This document shows positions 11,701 through 25,700 of a DNA stretch of 64,000 nucleotides, in pieces. The DNA comes from Mytilus galloprovincialis. Taxonomy: Eukaryota > Mollusca > Bivalvia > Mytilida > Mytilidae. Position numbers and translations under genes: made by a program. Numbering within the stretch: position 1 is the stretch's first letter; each line of letters starts with the position of its first letter. Under the pieces are notes generated by a model, which was not told the DNA's origin, did no database searches, and saw only the letters and a list, made by a program, of their open reading frames with translations. Where the stretch lies: positions 63,571,078 through 63,635,077 of the forward strand of contig NC_134841.1 of the NCBI RefSeq assembly GCF_965363235.1. The letters are read 5' to 3'.

Positions 11701-14700
11701 CATATTAAGTGTTCCCATTAAGCAAATTATTGCTCTACCACAAGCATTATTTTTTCCAGAATAGAGTAATTTGAAAAGTGCATTAATTCTACAAAAAGGT
11801 GTTTTCTTTTTGAATAATAGATTAATCTAAAGCTGGTTATTGTCAACTTACATGCAAAGACCATAACTTGGTGGGGATATGATACAGACATGTGACAGAG
11901 TTGTCAAGCCACAACTGGAGATTTGGAAATTTTCAGCTGGATCTCATAACTGGAGATTTTTTTTCAACCTTTTTATCGACGTATGCAATGGTTTTTGTGT
12001 GTGTTTAAACTGCATTACTTGTTAAAAGAACAATGATTCCATACCTTTAAACACCTGCATATCATTTTTACTTGATAAAAATAGAAGATGAGGAGTTGTA
12101 GGCTTGCTGGTTGGTAACTGTCTCCACAAGTTTGGTCAAGTCATAAGGGTCACCATAGTCAGCTATGCATGAAGTGTAGTTAGTATGGTCTTGACCCTTG
12201 TGTCTTAAACTACATGTAGCTAGTTGATCACCAGGTAATTTCCTATCATCTTTAATTTATTGTTGTATATACAGTTTAATCCTAAACACTTCAGGCTGAT
12301 TTTACCTATTTTATGACCTCATTTTACCTTTTGACACAACAGGAAACTTCCCTTTTTCTCGAACTTTTCCCATATCAATTTCGAGTTTCTCTGACCTTTT
12401 CTCTGTCCCTATCAATTTTTTGTAAACAAAATTGTGTACTGAAAATTATAAGAGGTTGACATTTTCAAAAAGCAGAAGATTTCAAATTTTAAAGGAAGGG
12501 ACGTAAAAGGGTCTGAAAAGCGGGAGATTTGGACTTCCCCCGGAAGAATTACATGTATGATGATACACAAGTACATATACTCTTAACTCCTTATAACATA
12601 CCTGTGTATCAGACCATGTTGCCTTGACAACAGCCTCAGTTCTGTATAATGTCAATAAAACTAAATCTTCCTCACTTAATTGGAAACTCTGTAAAAAAAG
12701 GCACTTACAGATTATTTGGCAAGATTACATGAACATGTACAATGACTGATGGTTAATATCCTACTGAAACATCATTCAAAATCTTGTTACTATAAAAAAG
12801 ACTTCCAAAAAACTTTCCTATAACCATAGGTGTAGAATCAGTATGCATGCATGAGAGAAAATGTTACTAATTTGCAAAACTTTTTCTGACCCATTTATCC
12901 TTTTGAACAATAAAAATTTGTTTAAGCTAAAGCCTAGACCGATGTAGAAACATTTATGCTAACCGTCTAATTTTAGCGATCTTTGGTAATATAAATATTA
13001 ACAACTGGACATTAAGGTATCAATAATCAATCAATCTTTTTATAATTTACTGTATAATGAAGCTTTTCACTGATGGTAATAATATGTTCACAAACAAATG
13101 CAGCTACTTTCATAATAATGAAATGTTGTCTGCATAAAAAACAAAAAGAAAAAAAATAATTAATACATTTTTAAAATGCATTAACTGTTCCAATATATAC
13201 CTTTTCCACCATATGTAAGACGTCCAGTCTTGGTTGGACTGCTACCCTGTCATCTGAACAAAATGGTCTCAATAAAACCATAACATCTTCTGGGGAAACC
13301 AGGTTACCCCTGAAATATAAAGAGTAAAGGAATGTTAAACATGGAACGAAAAATTTCTTGGTAAAAATCCCTACTGAAACCATTGCATATGTGAATTTCA
13401 GCAGTTTATTTGACAGAAGAAGTCATCTTTATTTTACTATAAAAGAGGGTCTTTATACAGCTGTTTGTTGAAAAAAATTAAGCCACTACAAGGGAAATTG
13501 ATGATCGGCACATCTTCAGACTCAAAGATGAATCCAGGATTGATTTTGATATCATTTTTGCCCAGATTTATAAGACTTTAGCATCAGTAATTTGTATGTA
13601 TACATGTACTTAATACTGGGGAGTAATATATATTCTATGGGTAAACATTTTTGTAAAATGAGAAAACTGTATTTTCAAAGATACTTGAATTCTTTGGTTT
13701 GTAAAATTCTTTATACATGTATAACCAGTATTAATATTTTGTTGAAAACTTGATTCATGTATAACCTTAAAATTCCGGAAAATTAGTGACCAACAGTAAT
13801 TATGAATACACAGTATCTACAGTTTCATGGCTAGTTTCAAGTTATTTTAATACAATTTTAGAAATTTCAAATTAAAATAACCAATTCTTGATTCTTTGAA
13901 TTCAAATTTAAATAATAAAGATGACATATTTTAAGATTAACATTTTTATTCTAACAAAATGGGCAACATACTTTAAATACAGTCATTCAGTAGTCCAAGT
14001 ATTAACCTTACCCTTGATTCTGATGCTCTTCAACATTAAGTACAACTTTCTCAAGTCTAGCAAGAATCTGTTTTTTGTCCAATTCATCTGGGTCTCTGTA
14101 ATTAAGAATCACATTTCAACTAATTCAAATTATGCATTTAAATAAACTTCACTATACAATTTTTAAAAGCAACTGTTGATAATTTAGTATGTTAGCATAA
14201 TTTGGTTGCTGTCTTATTGACCCAGTTTTAAATTGTTTGGGGTGTCCAAGGTAACACTACTTCTCTAAGTGACTGAAGGTGCATGGTGATACAAAACTAT
14301 GTAAATTACTGTATATGGGTACAAATATTCAGCTGTTGTTTGGTATGTCTGCGGTGTCGATAGTAACACTATTCTTCCCTAAGTAGCTGAATGTGACTAA
14401 CAGATACCTTGAATATTGCGTATTGCATTATGATATATTTAAATACCTTAGTAAATGTATCAGGTGACCAACAGCTTCCTTTAATGCTGTATGTGGTGTC
14501 CATGGTGATACTGGAAACACTTCCATAATGTCTTCTATCAGCTCCACAGTATAGCCATACTTTATCATGTCACAGTATAACTTCTGCAGCTAAACATTTC
14601 AATTATATTAGACACATGTGGATATTGTTTGTAAAAAGAGCCAACAATATCACTGTAAAACTTTTTCATTAAACTATTTATAGATGAATTAAGGGTTGCA

Positions 14701-17700
14701 CTAAGGAGTCATCCATAATTGTCAACCATTTTCCAAAGTGTACAAAACGTACACTTGGGGGGAGGGGGTTAAAAAATCAACATTTTTACCGTACGCTTTT
14801 TTTTTATTTCCAGAATTTATTTCGTTTCCGTAGGGAAGGTCAAGGTATAAAACCGAGAATTGGCTTGGGTGTGTTTCTCTTCTTATTTCTTCTTTATTAT
14901 TTTCACTTGAGGATATTTATTTCGATATCATAATTCTCCTCAATCCGGATTGAATGATTAAAAGATCATATCATATATGAAAACTAAATCTTTCAAAAAT
15001 GTAAACTTGTAAAAAATTTTAAACAAAAAGTTTGCAAGCATTTCTCAGTACCCCCGATTGTCAATTTCATCTGCTTTATTATAGATCTTTATCGTTTCAC
15101 TCTGTTTAATAAAAAAAAATGATGGAAACACTAAATTCTTTGAATGTTTTGATTTTGACAAGACACCATTTTGTGAAAAGATTTTAAACTGGTCCTTCGA
15201 TTAATTTCCTTGTTATGTTAACCCGAATAATCCAGTCGTTATATTACGATCACTTCGATCACTCCATTAAGAGTTGGTCATGTCACGTTTTCTAAAGTTC
15301 GTTAGCCCTCTGGAGGACAATGACCGTAAGGGGGCGCTGTAATTATTCGAGTTATTGTAATGTATTCCAAAACAGTAAACCAGTAAACCGGAAGTAAACT
15401 TATTTTTCTTAGTATAAGCCTCCTTTACTTAGGAGCACCTCCATATGAAGTTTAACCTTAACCTTAAAAATTATCCAATACATGTACATGTTACAGTATA
15501 CATAAACAATAATAGTGCCATGAATAATAATACCTTTTAAATAGAAATACAGACGGGAAATTTATAAACTTAAAATGTTTTAAAACATTTCACTTTTATT
15601 GATTGCTGTCTTAAGCTCTGATTCCATCAACAACTGTCAGTCCATACTTTACCAATGCAATATAACCATGCATTTCCTTTTCTTTGATTCTTAGCATAGT
15701 TTATGTGCCCTTTTGTTAATCTTTTGCATACTCTAGGTGCCCTTTTTCATTGGAGTTCCCACTGTGTGATAGGGGGAACACTAATCTTTGAACTCTTTAT
15801 TCTAACAAAACACAAGCATCATAGATAGATGTCATCAAATAAAACAGTCAGATATGTTTTAGTTTATTTTCAATGCAAATTTCTATATTAAACTAAAATA
15901 TAATAAACAGGATCTTCTTTTTATTTAGAATGATTGATTCCTCTCTTGAAATCTGAAAATGGTTGATGTACACTTTTTGAGGGAGGGTGGGGGGTCTGAA
16001 AAAGTGTACGTTTTGTACACTTTGGAAAATGGTTGACAATTATGGATGACCCCTAAGTCAAATATTCAAGAAAATGTACATGTACATAAAAAGTTAAATA
16101 ACAAAAATACAGAACTCAGCAGACAATTGGAAACTGAAAGTCTCTAAGCAAATGGCAAAAGCTCAAACACATCAAATGAATGGAAAACAAATGTCATATT
16201 CTTGACTTGGTACAGGCTTTTTTCTTACGTAGAAAATGGTGGATTAAACCTGGTTTAAAAGCTAGCTAAACCTCTCACTTGTACATCAGTCGCATAAAAT
16301 TCCATTATATTGAATACGATGTGTCTGAACAAAACAAACAGACATAATAGACAATCTAGATGTGTCAAAGCAAAACGAATGGCCCCATGGCAAAAAACTG
16401 ATAAATCTTCAATTTCAATAACACATGTGGACACAAACATGATGGTAGTCTCACATATAAAAAATCAGCTCAAAATCTGGAGGCCTATAGAAAAAAAGTG
16501 TGTATAACTGTGATTTTCAACAATTTTCAAAGTTGTAAACACTTAATTTTGGCAAAAATTAGCGTAGCAGATCAAAACTTAAACTTGACCTGTAACTCAT
16601 TATGGTTAGCTCACATACAAAAAATCAGCCCAACATCTGAAAGCATTCAGAAAAAAGGTCCTTATAACTGTGATTTTTAACAATTTATCAAAGTCCAAAT
16701 CCTGTAATTTCAACAAAAATTAGCAGAGCCGAAAAAAACTTAAACATCAGCTGTAACTCATCATGGTTAACGCACATACTAAAAATCAGCCCAATATCTA
16801 AAGGCGTTTAGAAAAAACTCTGTATAATGGTTTGTTGCAGAATGACTGTATGACGGAATGAAGGAATAACGGAATTACGGACAAGGGTAAACTATATGGC
16901 ACTGACAACTTCGTTGCGGGGCCATAAAAATGTCAAAAATAAATCCAACTTACTTGCAAATTATCTCCCTTTGACAAATCAAACTTGGCAGCATACTCCA
17001 CCAACATATCATCACCAGACATTGACAACGATTTAAAACTTTCGTGATTTAAATTCCCTATGTGATTCAAGTATTGCTGTAGAGTGTTGGCAGCATCCTC
17101 CCAACTTATCCTGCATCTAGATAGAAAATAATACATTATTCCAGCATCATTTGAATGTACTTAGTTTGTGTTGCTCAGTTTTTAAGTTTGCTATGTTTTG
17201 TGTACTGTTTCTTGTCTTTTGGTCACGTAACTTTTTTGACAAGGCTTTGTTTCTCTTTTAATAACATTCTATATTTAGATTCTACCACTGCATTGAGTGT
17301 GAATCTTCATGAGACAATTAAATTTTGTCAAGACTGGGCAAATAATGTGTCACCTTAATACAGTGTGAAAATGTTTTTCTTATTATTTAAGACGATTTGC
17401 ATCAAACAATAATCTGCAAAAGAGATTGTGTTCTTTCTAGGAAGTGTCATGAGGCAATCAGTTGTAACCAGTTGTTGGAATATAAACTTAATATACACTA
17501 TATCAGCACAATTACCTTTCAACTTTTGTTAGATAAATGTATATGATTATATCTATTATTTGCATCTGTCAAACCTACCCAGAATCATCTTGCTTTTTCT
17601 TCTTTCCACCATGTTGATTAGTAAATTTTAAAGTTCTCTTTACTATTTCTTGTCTACATTCAACCTCTAGCTGAAAATAGTATAATGTTTCAAGTATGAA

Positions 17701-20700
17701 ATATGGTTATAGAAAAAAACGGGTCTCAAGATCATAATGGAAACATGTCAAAATAATTTTGGATGATGAAACATGAGATAATAAAAAATATTATAAATAA
17801 AAGAATTTGTTCATGGGAATCAGATAGCCCCAGCTGGAGAGTCAATTTACTCAAGTTTTTGAGCATAGAAATGAAACTTTCCTTCAGTACATACAACAGT
17901 GAGAGAAATTATTCAGTAATAAAGAGGCATAACTCGAGAACAGTTAAAGTAATAGGCATTTTTTTAGTGTGTTGACATGTTGCTTTCTTATTGACAGATA
18001 TCACCACATCTCCATTTATACATTTTGAATCTCCAACAAAAAGACTTGTTATGACAATAAAATACAATATCTTCATCAAAGCAGTCAAACATTCTAATCA
18101 CTTTTATTGAGAGCATACATAACTCACAAATACCTGAATGGCACTGTTAAGATTGATTCTGTCTTATTTACTTGATTTTTTTTTATTAAAAACTATAACC
18201 TACCTTTAACCTTGACTGTTCTGAGAAAACAATCTCATCAATAAAATTGATAACATCAACTGGTAATAACTTCTGTAATGATTCCCCACTACCTTCATAT
18301 CTATGTACCCAGGCAGCCTGAAATATACAGAATCCTAGAACTTCAGATATGTAAAATAAAATTGAGAATGGAATATTATATATAATTATAGATTCTACCA
18401 CTGTATTGAGTAAAATACAATATTCCCAAATTTGAGACAAGTATAGAGTTTTTATTGTAAAACAACACCATACAATTGATATAAGATTCTACAATGTTAA
18501 TGATTTCTTGGCATGTTTATTTGGTGTTTTATTCTTATGACATATGGTATAGATAGGTAAAGGTGCACATAAAAGCGGTTTAACCTCACCACAAGTAAGG
18601 CTATCTGGTCCCGAACTCTTTTCTTTTTTCGGAGGAGTCTGGTAGTTAGTTGTTTGTGTGGTCTATACCATACTTGTTCTGTCCAATATTTTGCTATCTT
18701 TTTTTAAATATATTATTGATATCCATGTATTCTTTGTTAAGTTACTCTGCATACCATGAATCAGTTTCACAAACACAGATTTAAGATGCTTTAAAAATCA
18801 TATATATATATGTCCAAAGCAAATATTTGGATTTTTAGCTTAGTTAATTGTGATTAACATTAATACCAGTACTTACTGTTGAATCTGGTACTTTCTTTGT
18901 ATCTGTACTCCAGAATTGTTTGACAGCCCAAGCACAATGTACCACACTCGGATGTAAAAATCTACCAGTCTGAAAATTATAGGTAAAAGATATTCAATTT
19001 AATTATCATTTGGGTTATACCTGAAGTTGGAAATGAATTCATTTCTAAATACTATCTAAAACTGGAAATAACTATCATTGTTTAAATTTTTTTCTTTCTC
19101 ATTAATTATTATTTTAAGCTGTACATAACTTCAAAGAATTCAAATTTATGAGTAACTCTGTGACTGAGAGGTAAGGGGCAATACAAAATATAGGGGTTAC
19201 TACATGGAAGTATTTCTATTCAGAATTGTTGAGTTAATAGAAAATAATCAAGTATTTTCTTGGTATATATTAAGCAATGGCAATGGTTGTCATAACTAAT
19301 AGCGGCAGTTGTGTTGTTTGCAAATTGTTTTTTTTATTAAATTGTGGAGGTTAGTGCACGGAAATATGATGAACTGCATTCAGTGTTTTGTTTGCCAGAT
19401 ACAAAAAAAAAATCATAATCTTTTGCTATTTTAACTACAGTTTTCACATAAGCTGGCATGTAAATATAACTTACCCCATCAGGTATTTTATTTGCCAGTT
19501 TAGCAATGGCTGTCACATTAGTGGGGGTCAGTACAGGTATTATGTATTTGACTGGACTGCTTAAACCATTCATCAACTGTTTACAGTCCAAACCTACAAT
19601 ATATTAAGACGTCTAACTTTTACTTTCTTAAAGAATGGTTAAATCTTATATCATATAATGTCCAACTTTCATTTATATTTAAAAAAAAATTATACATCAA
19701 TAACAGTACTATCATCTCAAGAAATTAAATAGAATGCTGTCAAAAAAAATTGTACCAAATACTGTTAACTTATTTATTTTCCTGGATTGAGAAAAAGTGG
19801 TATTTGTATACAACCCTATATTCAATTTATACTTCTCATTGCACGTAAAAATAGGCAACTCGCTAATAATAATAAATCCAGAATATAGCATTGTGGGTCA
19901 ATCAACCAGTACAATCTCACTTACCTATGGCAACCCCTTTGAGTTTTTTCAATAGTTTGAGATGATTATCTGCTGTGATTCCTCCCTGTTTTACATCGCC
20001 CACTCCAGCCAGTAGAGTGAAGTAATATATCAATGTGGTATGATCTGTACCGTCCAGGTCAGGGTAAATACTGGTCCTCATTCTCTCAGCAAACTCTTCA
20101 GGCTGACTTATCAACGTTGGAACAATATTCTTATTCTTCACTCTCTCCTCTATTTCTTCTATGGCAAGACTGAAAATATTAATATCAAGCAGTGATTATA
20201 AATAGTCATTTTTTTATTTTTTAAGGTTAAGATAATGTTGTGATGAGCGTATGATACAGCTGTCCCTTTTTCAATGAATAAATAGACAATAACTGTTTAG
20301 TGTCTTTAAAAATCAGCTGTATTTGTACGAGGCTAAGAAACAAGGTGTATGCAAGCTTTTAGTGAGCTATTACACCTGTTTCAAGCCAAGTACAGATAGA
20401 GCTGATATTTAATTCTATATATTATTTGTGTTTTGAAAGACACAAAAACTAAATGTTTTGTATTTATTTTTGATTTGAAATCCCTTGAGGCCCCTATAGT
20501 AATAAGATAAACACACATTCAGCTGAAGAAGGGTTCGCAAAAAAAGAATCTCGAATGGTCAACAAAAATACATCACTCAAGATGAATAATTATCTATATT
20601 AACATAAAAACTAATTTCAACAGTAAAAACAAATAACAAAACATTGTCCAGTTTGAAACAGGAGTTGTACGAGTTGTCCTACTCTTCAGACTCAACATTC

Positions 20701-22759
20701 ACTAAACATGCATGCTGAAATTGACATGGTTGTTTTTGTTACACAATCATACACATTCACGTTTTGAAATCGATAGTCGTCATCGTAGAAAAGACTGCTG
20801 TTCATGTGTGTATTTTATCAGAAAACTGGTGTGATTCTTATTGCTCTAAAGTAATGTTTGAAAACAAACAGAACGTATAAAAGTAATCGTTAATTTCCAA
20901 TTGATACGTCATTGGAATCCGACTGCAATACACATTCAGAAGTCACGCAGGTTCATACAATACTCAGTCTGGCAGTGGGCGGAGCTTTAAAGCAATATCT
21001 GTATAGTATATCTGTATAGTATACAGATATACCATAGCGATATCTGTAGGGCTGTATCTGTATAGTAGAACACCCAATTGCAGGATAAAGTTCCATAAAA
21101 CCTCAATGTCATATCAGAAATTTAAAAAACAAAACAAAAACTAATGACAGCTTATATTTATAAATATGAAAATGTTACAAATGTTTTATGAGAATTGGTT
21201 TAGGCTTTTTGAGTTATTGTCCAACATGTTGACTATGGACAAACAGACAAAGGTATGACATACTACATGAAATGAAGGTTGATTTCAGAATGATGCGAGA
21301 ATGCTGTTAGCCAATCAAAATAACTATCACAATGAAACATGCATGCAATGTAATCATAATTGGTACATTGTAAATTAAGAAATTAAAGATAGTTTTCATC
21401 CCTCAGTTTTTACCTTTCTGTGCATTATGTGTTGGACAGCTTTCAATTTTTTTTTACTGTGTTTATTTTTCTACTTTAGAAAATCAATTGCTTTCTTGGC
21501 TTTAGTGATGTCAGTATTTTTTTTTAACCTTTAGGTTTATCTTCCCCTTTTTCATTGCAAATTGCAAACCACAATTATACATTGAATATATGTTTTAAAT
21601 AACTTAGTAGTTGAACATTATTAATGGAAACTATTGGTGTCTTTTTAACATGATAATTTCCTTAAGAATCAATCATACTTACCCACTATCAAATAAGAAC
21701 TCTAGATGTGACATGTAGAGCTCCCATAATGGTATACCATATCTCTCTGCCAGGTTACAGGCTACATTATACATCTCATCATTAACACTCCTATAATATA
21801 AATATGTTTATACTGGTTAAAATTAAAGAACCTTAGTGAGCACGCTCACATACCCCACGTCCCCACATTGTCATTGGAGAAATAAAATAAGTGTAAGAAA
21901 AGAAAATTGTATAAAAAAAAGACTGAATCATAATTTCCTGTCAATATGCACATCTACATAGTATGTCCTTATTATGTACAAAGTTTCATGAAATTCTGTT
22001 GTGTGGTTTCAGAGGAGTTGCGATGACAAACTGTTGCAGAAGTACATTGAAGCAAATAAGTTCAAAGGAGAGTAACTCCTAGAAAAAAAATTGAATCATA
22101 ATTTCCTGTTGATATGCACATCTACATAGTATGTCCTTATTATCTAAAAAAGGTTTCGTGAAATTCTGTTGTATGGTTTGAGAGTAGTTGTGATGACAAA
22201 CTGTTGTAGTAGTACATAAATTATAAGCGAGAGGAGTCAACAGTATAGTGAGGCAAATAAGTTCAAAGGGGCGTAACTCCTAGAAAGAAAATTGAATCGT
22301 AATTTCCCGTCGATATGCACAACTACATAGTATGTCCTTATTATCTGAAAAGGTTTCATGAAATTCTGTTGTGTAGTTTCAGAGGAGTTGCGATGACAAA
22401 CTGTTGCAGTAGTACATTGAAGCAAATAAGTTCAAAGGGGCGTAACTCCTAGAAATAAAATTGAATCATAATTTCCCGTCGATATGCACAACTACATAAT
22501 ATGTCCTTTTCATATAAAAAAATTTCGTGAAATTCTATTGTGTGGTTTGAGAGGAGTTGCGATGACAAACTGTTGCAGTAGTACATTAAGTAAATAAGTT
22601 CAAAGGGGCGTAACTCCTAGAAAAAAAATTGAATCGCAATTTCCCGTCGATATGCACAACTGCATAGTATGTCCTTATTATCTGAAAAGGTTTCGTGAAA
22701 TTCTGTTGTTTGGTTTGAGAGGAGTTGCGATGACAAGAAACAGGACTGACGGACGAACT

Positions 22760-22791
<32 letters not shown>

Positions 22792-25700
22792 TCGTTGCGT
22801 GGGGTATAATTAAGTGTTTTTGTATGCAAAATGCTTACAGGGAAGCAAAGAATTTATATAAATCTATTGTGAACTTGTTTTATTCCTACAGAGTAGATTT
22901 GAAAAACTATACTGAATTATTTTCATTTTACACTTTAATTCTGTTAACTTTTAGATCTGACCTTGAACCCTATATAAATAAAAATAATGGTAAACAAATC
23001 ATTGTAGAATATTTGTGTAGATTTTACACAGCTGAAGAAAAATCTTTGCTTATAATATTTTGAGTTATTAGGTACTTATACATTATAAGTTATGTTTACA
23101 CATAGTTTGATTTTCATCAAACACAATAGTCATTATTTTTAGGTTTTTCCCATTAAGAAGTTGTGTATTAAAAACCTGTGTTTGCTGCCTTGAGTATCCA
23201 TTTATTCAAATGCAGATTAAGCAATTATAAGACTAATATCGGCTCTAATAGTGTTTAAGCTAAAAAAAAACAACTTTCCTCCCACCAACCCCTCCTTTCA
23301 CCTTCAATATTGCTATGACAGGGGAATGAATCTCAGCACGGTTTATAGATTTCATCACTAGTTGTTTCAAAAAATTTATCTCATCCCAAAAAATTTCTGG
23401 GGATAAACTGTCAAATTTCATACAAATTCATTCCAACACCAATTCAACATCAACACAACTAGGCTTCCTCATAGCCTTCTTATAGGCTTCCTCATTGTCT
23501 CATAGGCATGATAACCTCTAGGCTTCCTGATTACCTCATGCATTTATTTTGAACCATCGTTCCAATTGGATTGGTGTGATGTCAAGCATGGGGTCCATAC
23601 TTTGCTTAACTTTTCAGTATGCACATAGCTAGGCTCTTGGTTTAGGCATGGAGCAAAAAAATATTTTTTTTAGCTGAGTAGATTCTCCAAGGGCTAAATT
23701 ATAAGTGATGTTTATATATAAAATAAAAGTTTTAATTCAATGATGATTTATGATTAATTCACACATGGATACCAATGGCATTGCTACACAATATTTCACA
23801 GGGGTTTATTTACAAGATAGGTTATAACAGGAAAAATTAATGATAATAATGTTGATGTCAGCACTAAACTAATAATTTTACATATCATTTCAAATGGTGA
23901 GTCCTGAAAGAAATCAGGGGTAATTAAATTGTTTAAATTACTATTAACTCATTATGTGTGACTTTGAGGATTTTGAAAAAGTTGAAATATAGGGCAGAAA
24001 GTTACATCAGGATGGTTTTAATTGACAGGTCAAGAAATTTGCAAGAAGAAATGAGGTTGGATGTTGACTCAGGTGTTAACATCCTTTAAATAAGAATGGA
24101 AAGCAAAAAATAAATAAAACGCTTCACAGGGCACATCTTGATACGACTGCAGAGGTTGAATCCTGAACAGTTAAGGCCAAGAATGGACACAACAGTCAAG
24201 CTTGAAACAGTTCTGAATTTGGATTGTGATTAAATATTTGACACATCATAGGTTTGTGACAGAGAATGAATGTGGTCTAAGAACTTAATTTTTTTAAATT
24301 GGACATTTACCTATAATGGTCCCATATCCAAAATATAAATACATGGTTAGATTCAGCATATCAAAACACCTTAAGAATTCAATTTTTGATGAAATTAAAC
24401 AAACTTTAATTTTGGACCCTTTTGACCTTAATGTCAACCTATTTGAAAACAGGGCCCAAAAATCAAAAATCTAAAAACATGGTTAGATTCAGCATACCAA
24501 AGAACCCCATGTATTCATTTTTTGTTGAAATCAAACAAAGTTTGAAATTGGTCCCTTTGGACCTAAATGAAGACCATTATGAAAACGGGACCCTAAATTA
24601 AAAGTCTATATTAACGGTTAGATTAGACATATCAATGCACCCCAATAATTCAATTTTTGATGAAATCAAACAAAAGTTTAATTTTGGACCAACTTGAAAA
24701 CTGGGTCCATAATCAAAAATCTAAATAAATGTTTAGATTTGTCATATCAAGAATTCAATTTTTGTAAAAATTACACCAAGTTTGATATTGGACCCTTTGG
24801 ACCTTAAAGTAGATCAATTTGAAAACTAGACCTAAAATAAAATTCTAAATACACTGTAAGATTCAGCATATCAAATTACCCCAATAGTTTAATTTTTGAT
24901 GAAATCAAACAATGTTTAATAATAGACCCTTTGGACCTCAATGAGGACCAATTAAAAAACGGGGTCCAAAATCCAAAAAGGTATTACATGGTTAGATTCA
25001 GCATATTAAAAAACCCCAAGAATTCATGAATAAAACCCCATTGAAATTGGTCAAAAAACAAGCAATGTATACAAAGTATTACGAAAATATTGTATTTTAC
25101 CCCTTTTTGGCCCCTAATTCCTGAACAGTTAGGGTCATACCGCCAAAATCAATCCCAACCTTCCTTTTTTTGTTAGAACCTTGTGGTACAATTTATGAAA
25201 GATCCATACACTTACACACAAGTTATTGTCTGGAAACTAGAAAAATGCTTATTTGGACCCCTTTGTAGGCCCTTAATTCCTTAACTGTTGGGACCATAAC
25301 CCCTAAAATCAATCCTAACCTTCCTTTTGTGGTTTCTAACATTATGTTTAAATTTCAAAGAGATCCATAACCTTAAACTAAAGTTATTGATCAGAAACTA
25401 AGTGTCATCTGACGACAATGACGTTATACCAATATATGACCTTAAAATTTTTTGCAAGTCACAACTTTTAAAAAACATCTTTATACATAATGTTAGTTCT
25501 AAATTCATGTTTCTCTATAATAAAACCGTAAAAATAGAAAAAAACTAAAAATTGATTCAATAAATCAAAGGATATTGTTCAAATGGAAAATGAATAAATA
25601 CAATAGAAAAATATATTTGAAATCTTTATCAAACAATGGAAACTATTGTTTATGTCACAGGACGGTTAATTATACTAATATATATTAATTTAACTATTCA

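Noticed and set aside
22237-22829. Minus-strand frames of 62 and 70 codons
   Set aside because: They are the same repeat core read twice within a tandem-core element, not genes.
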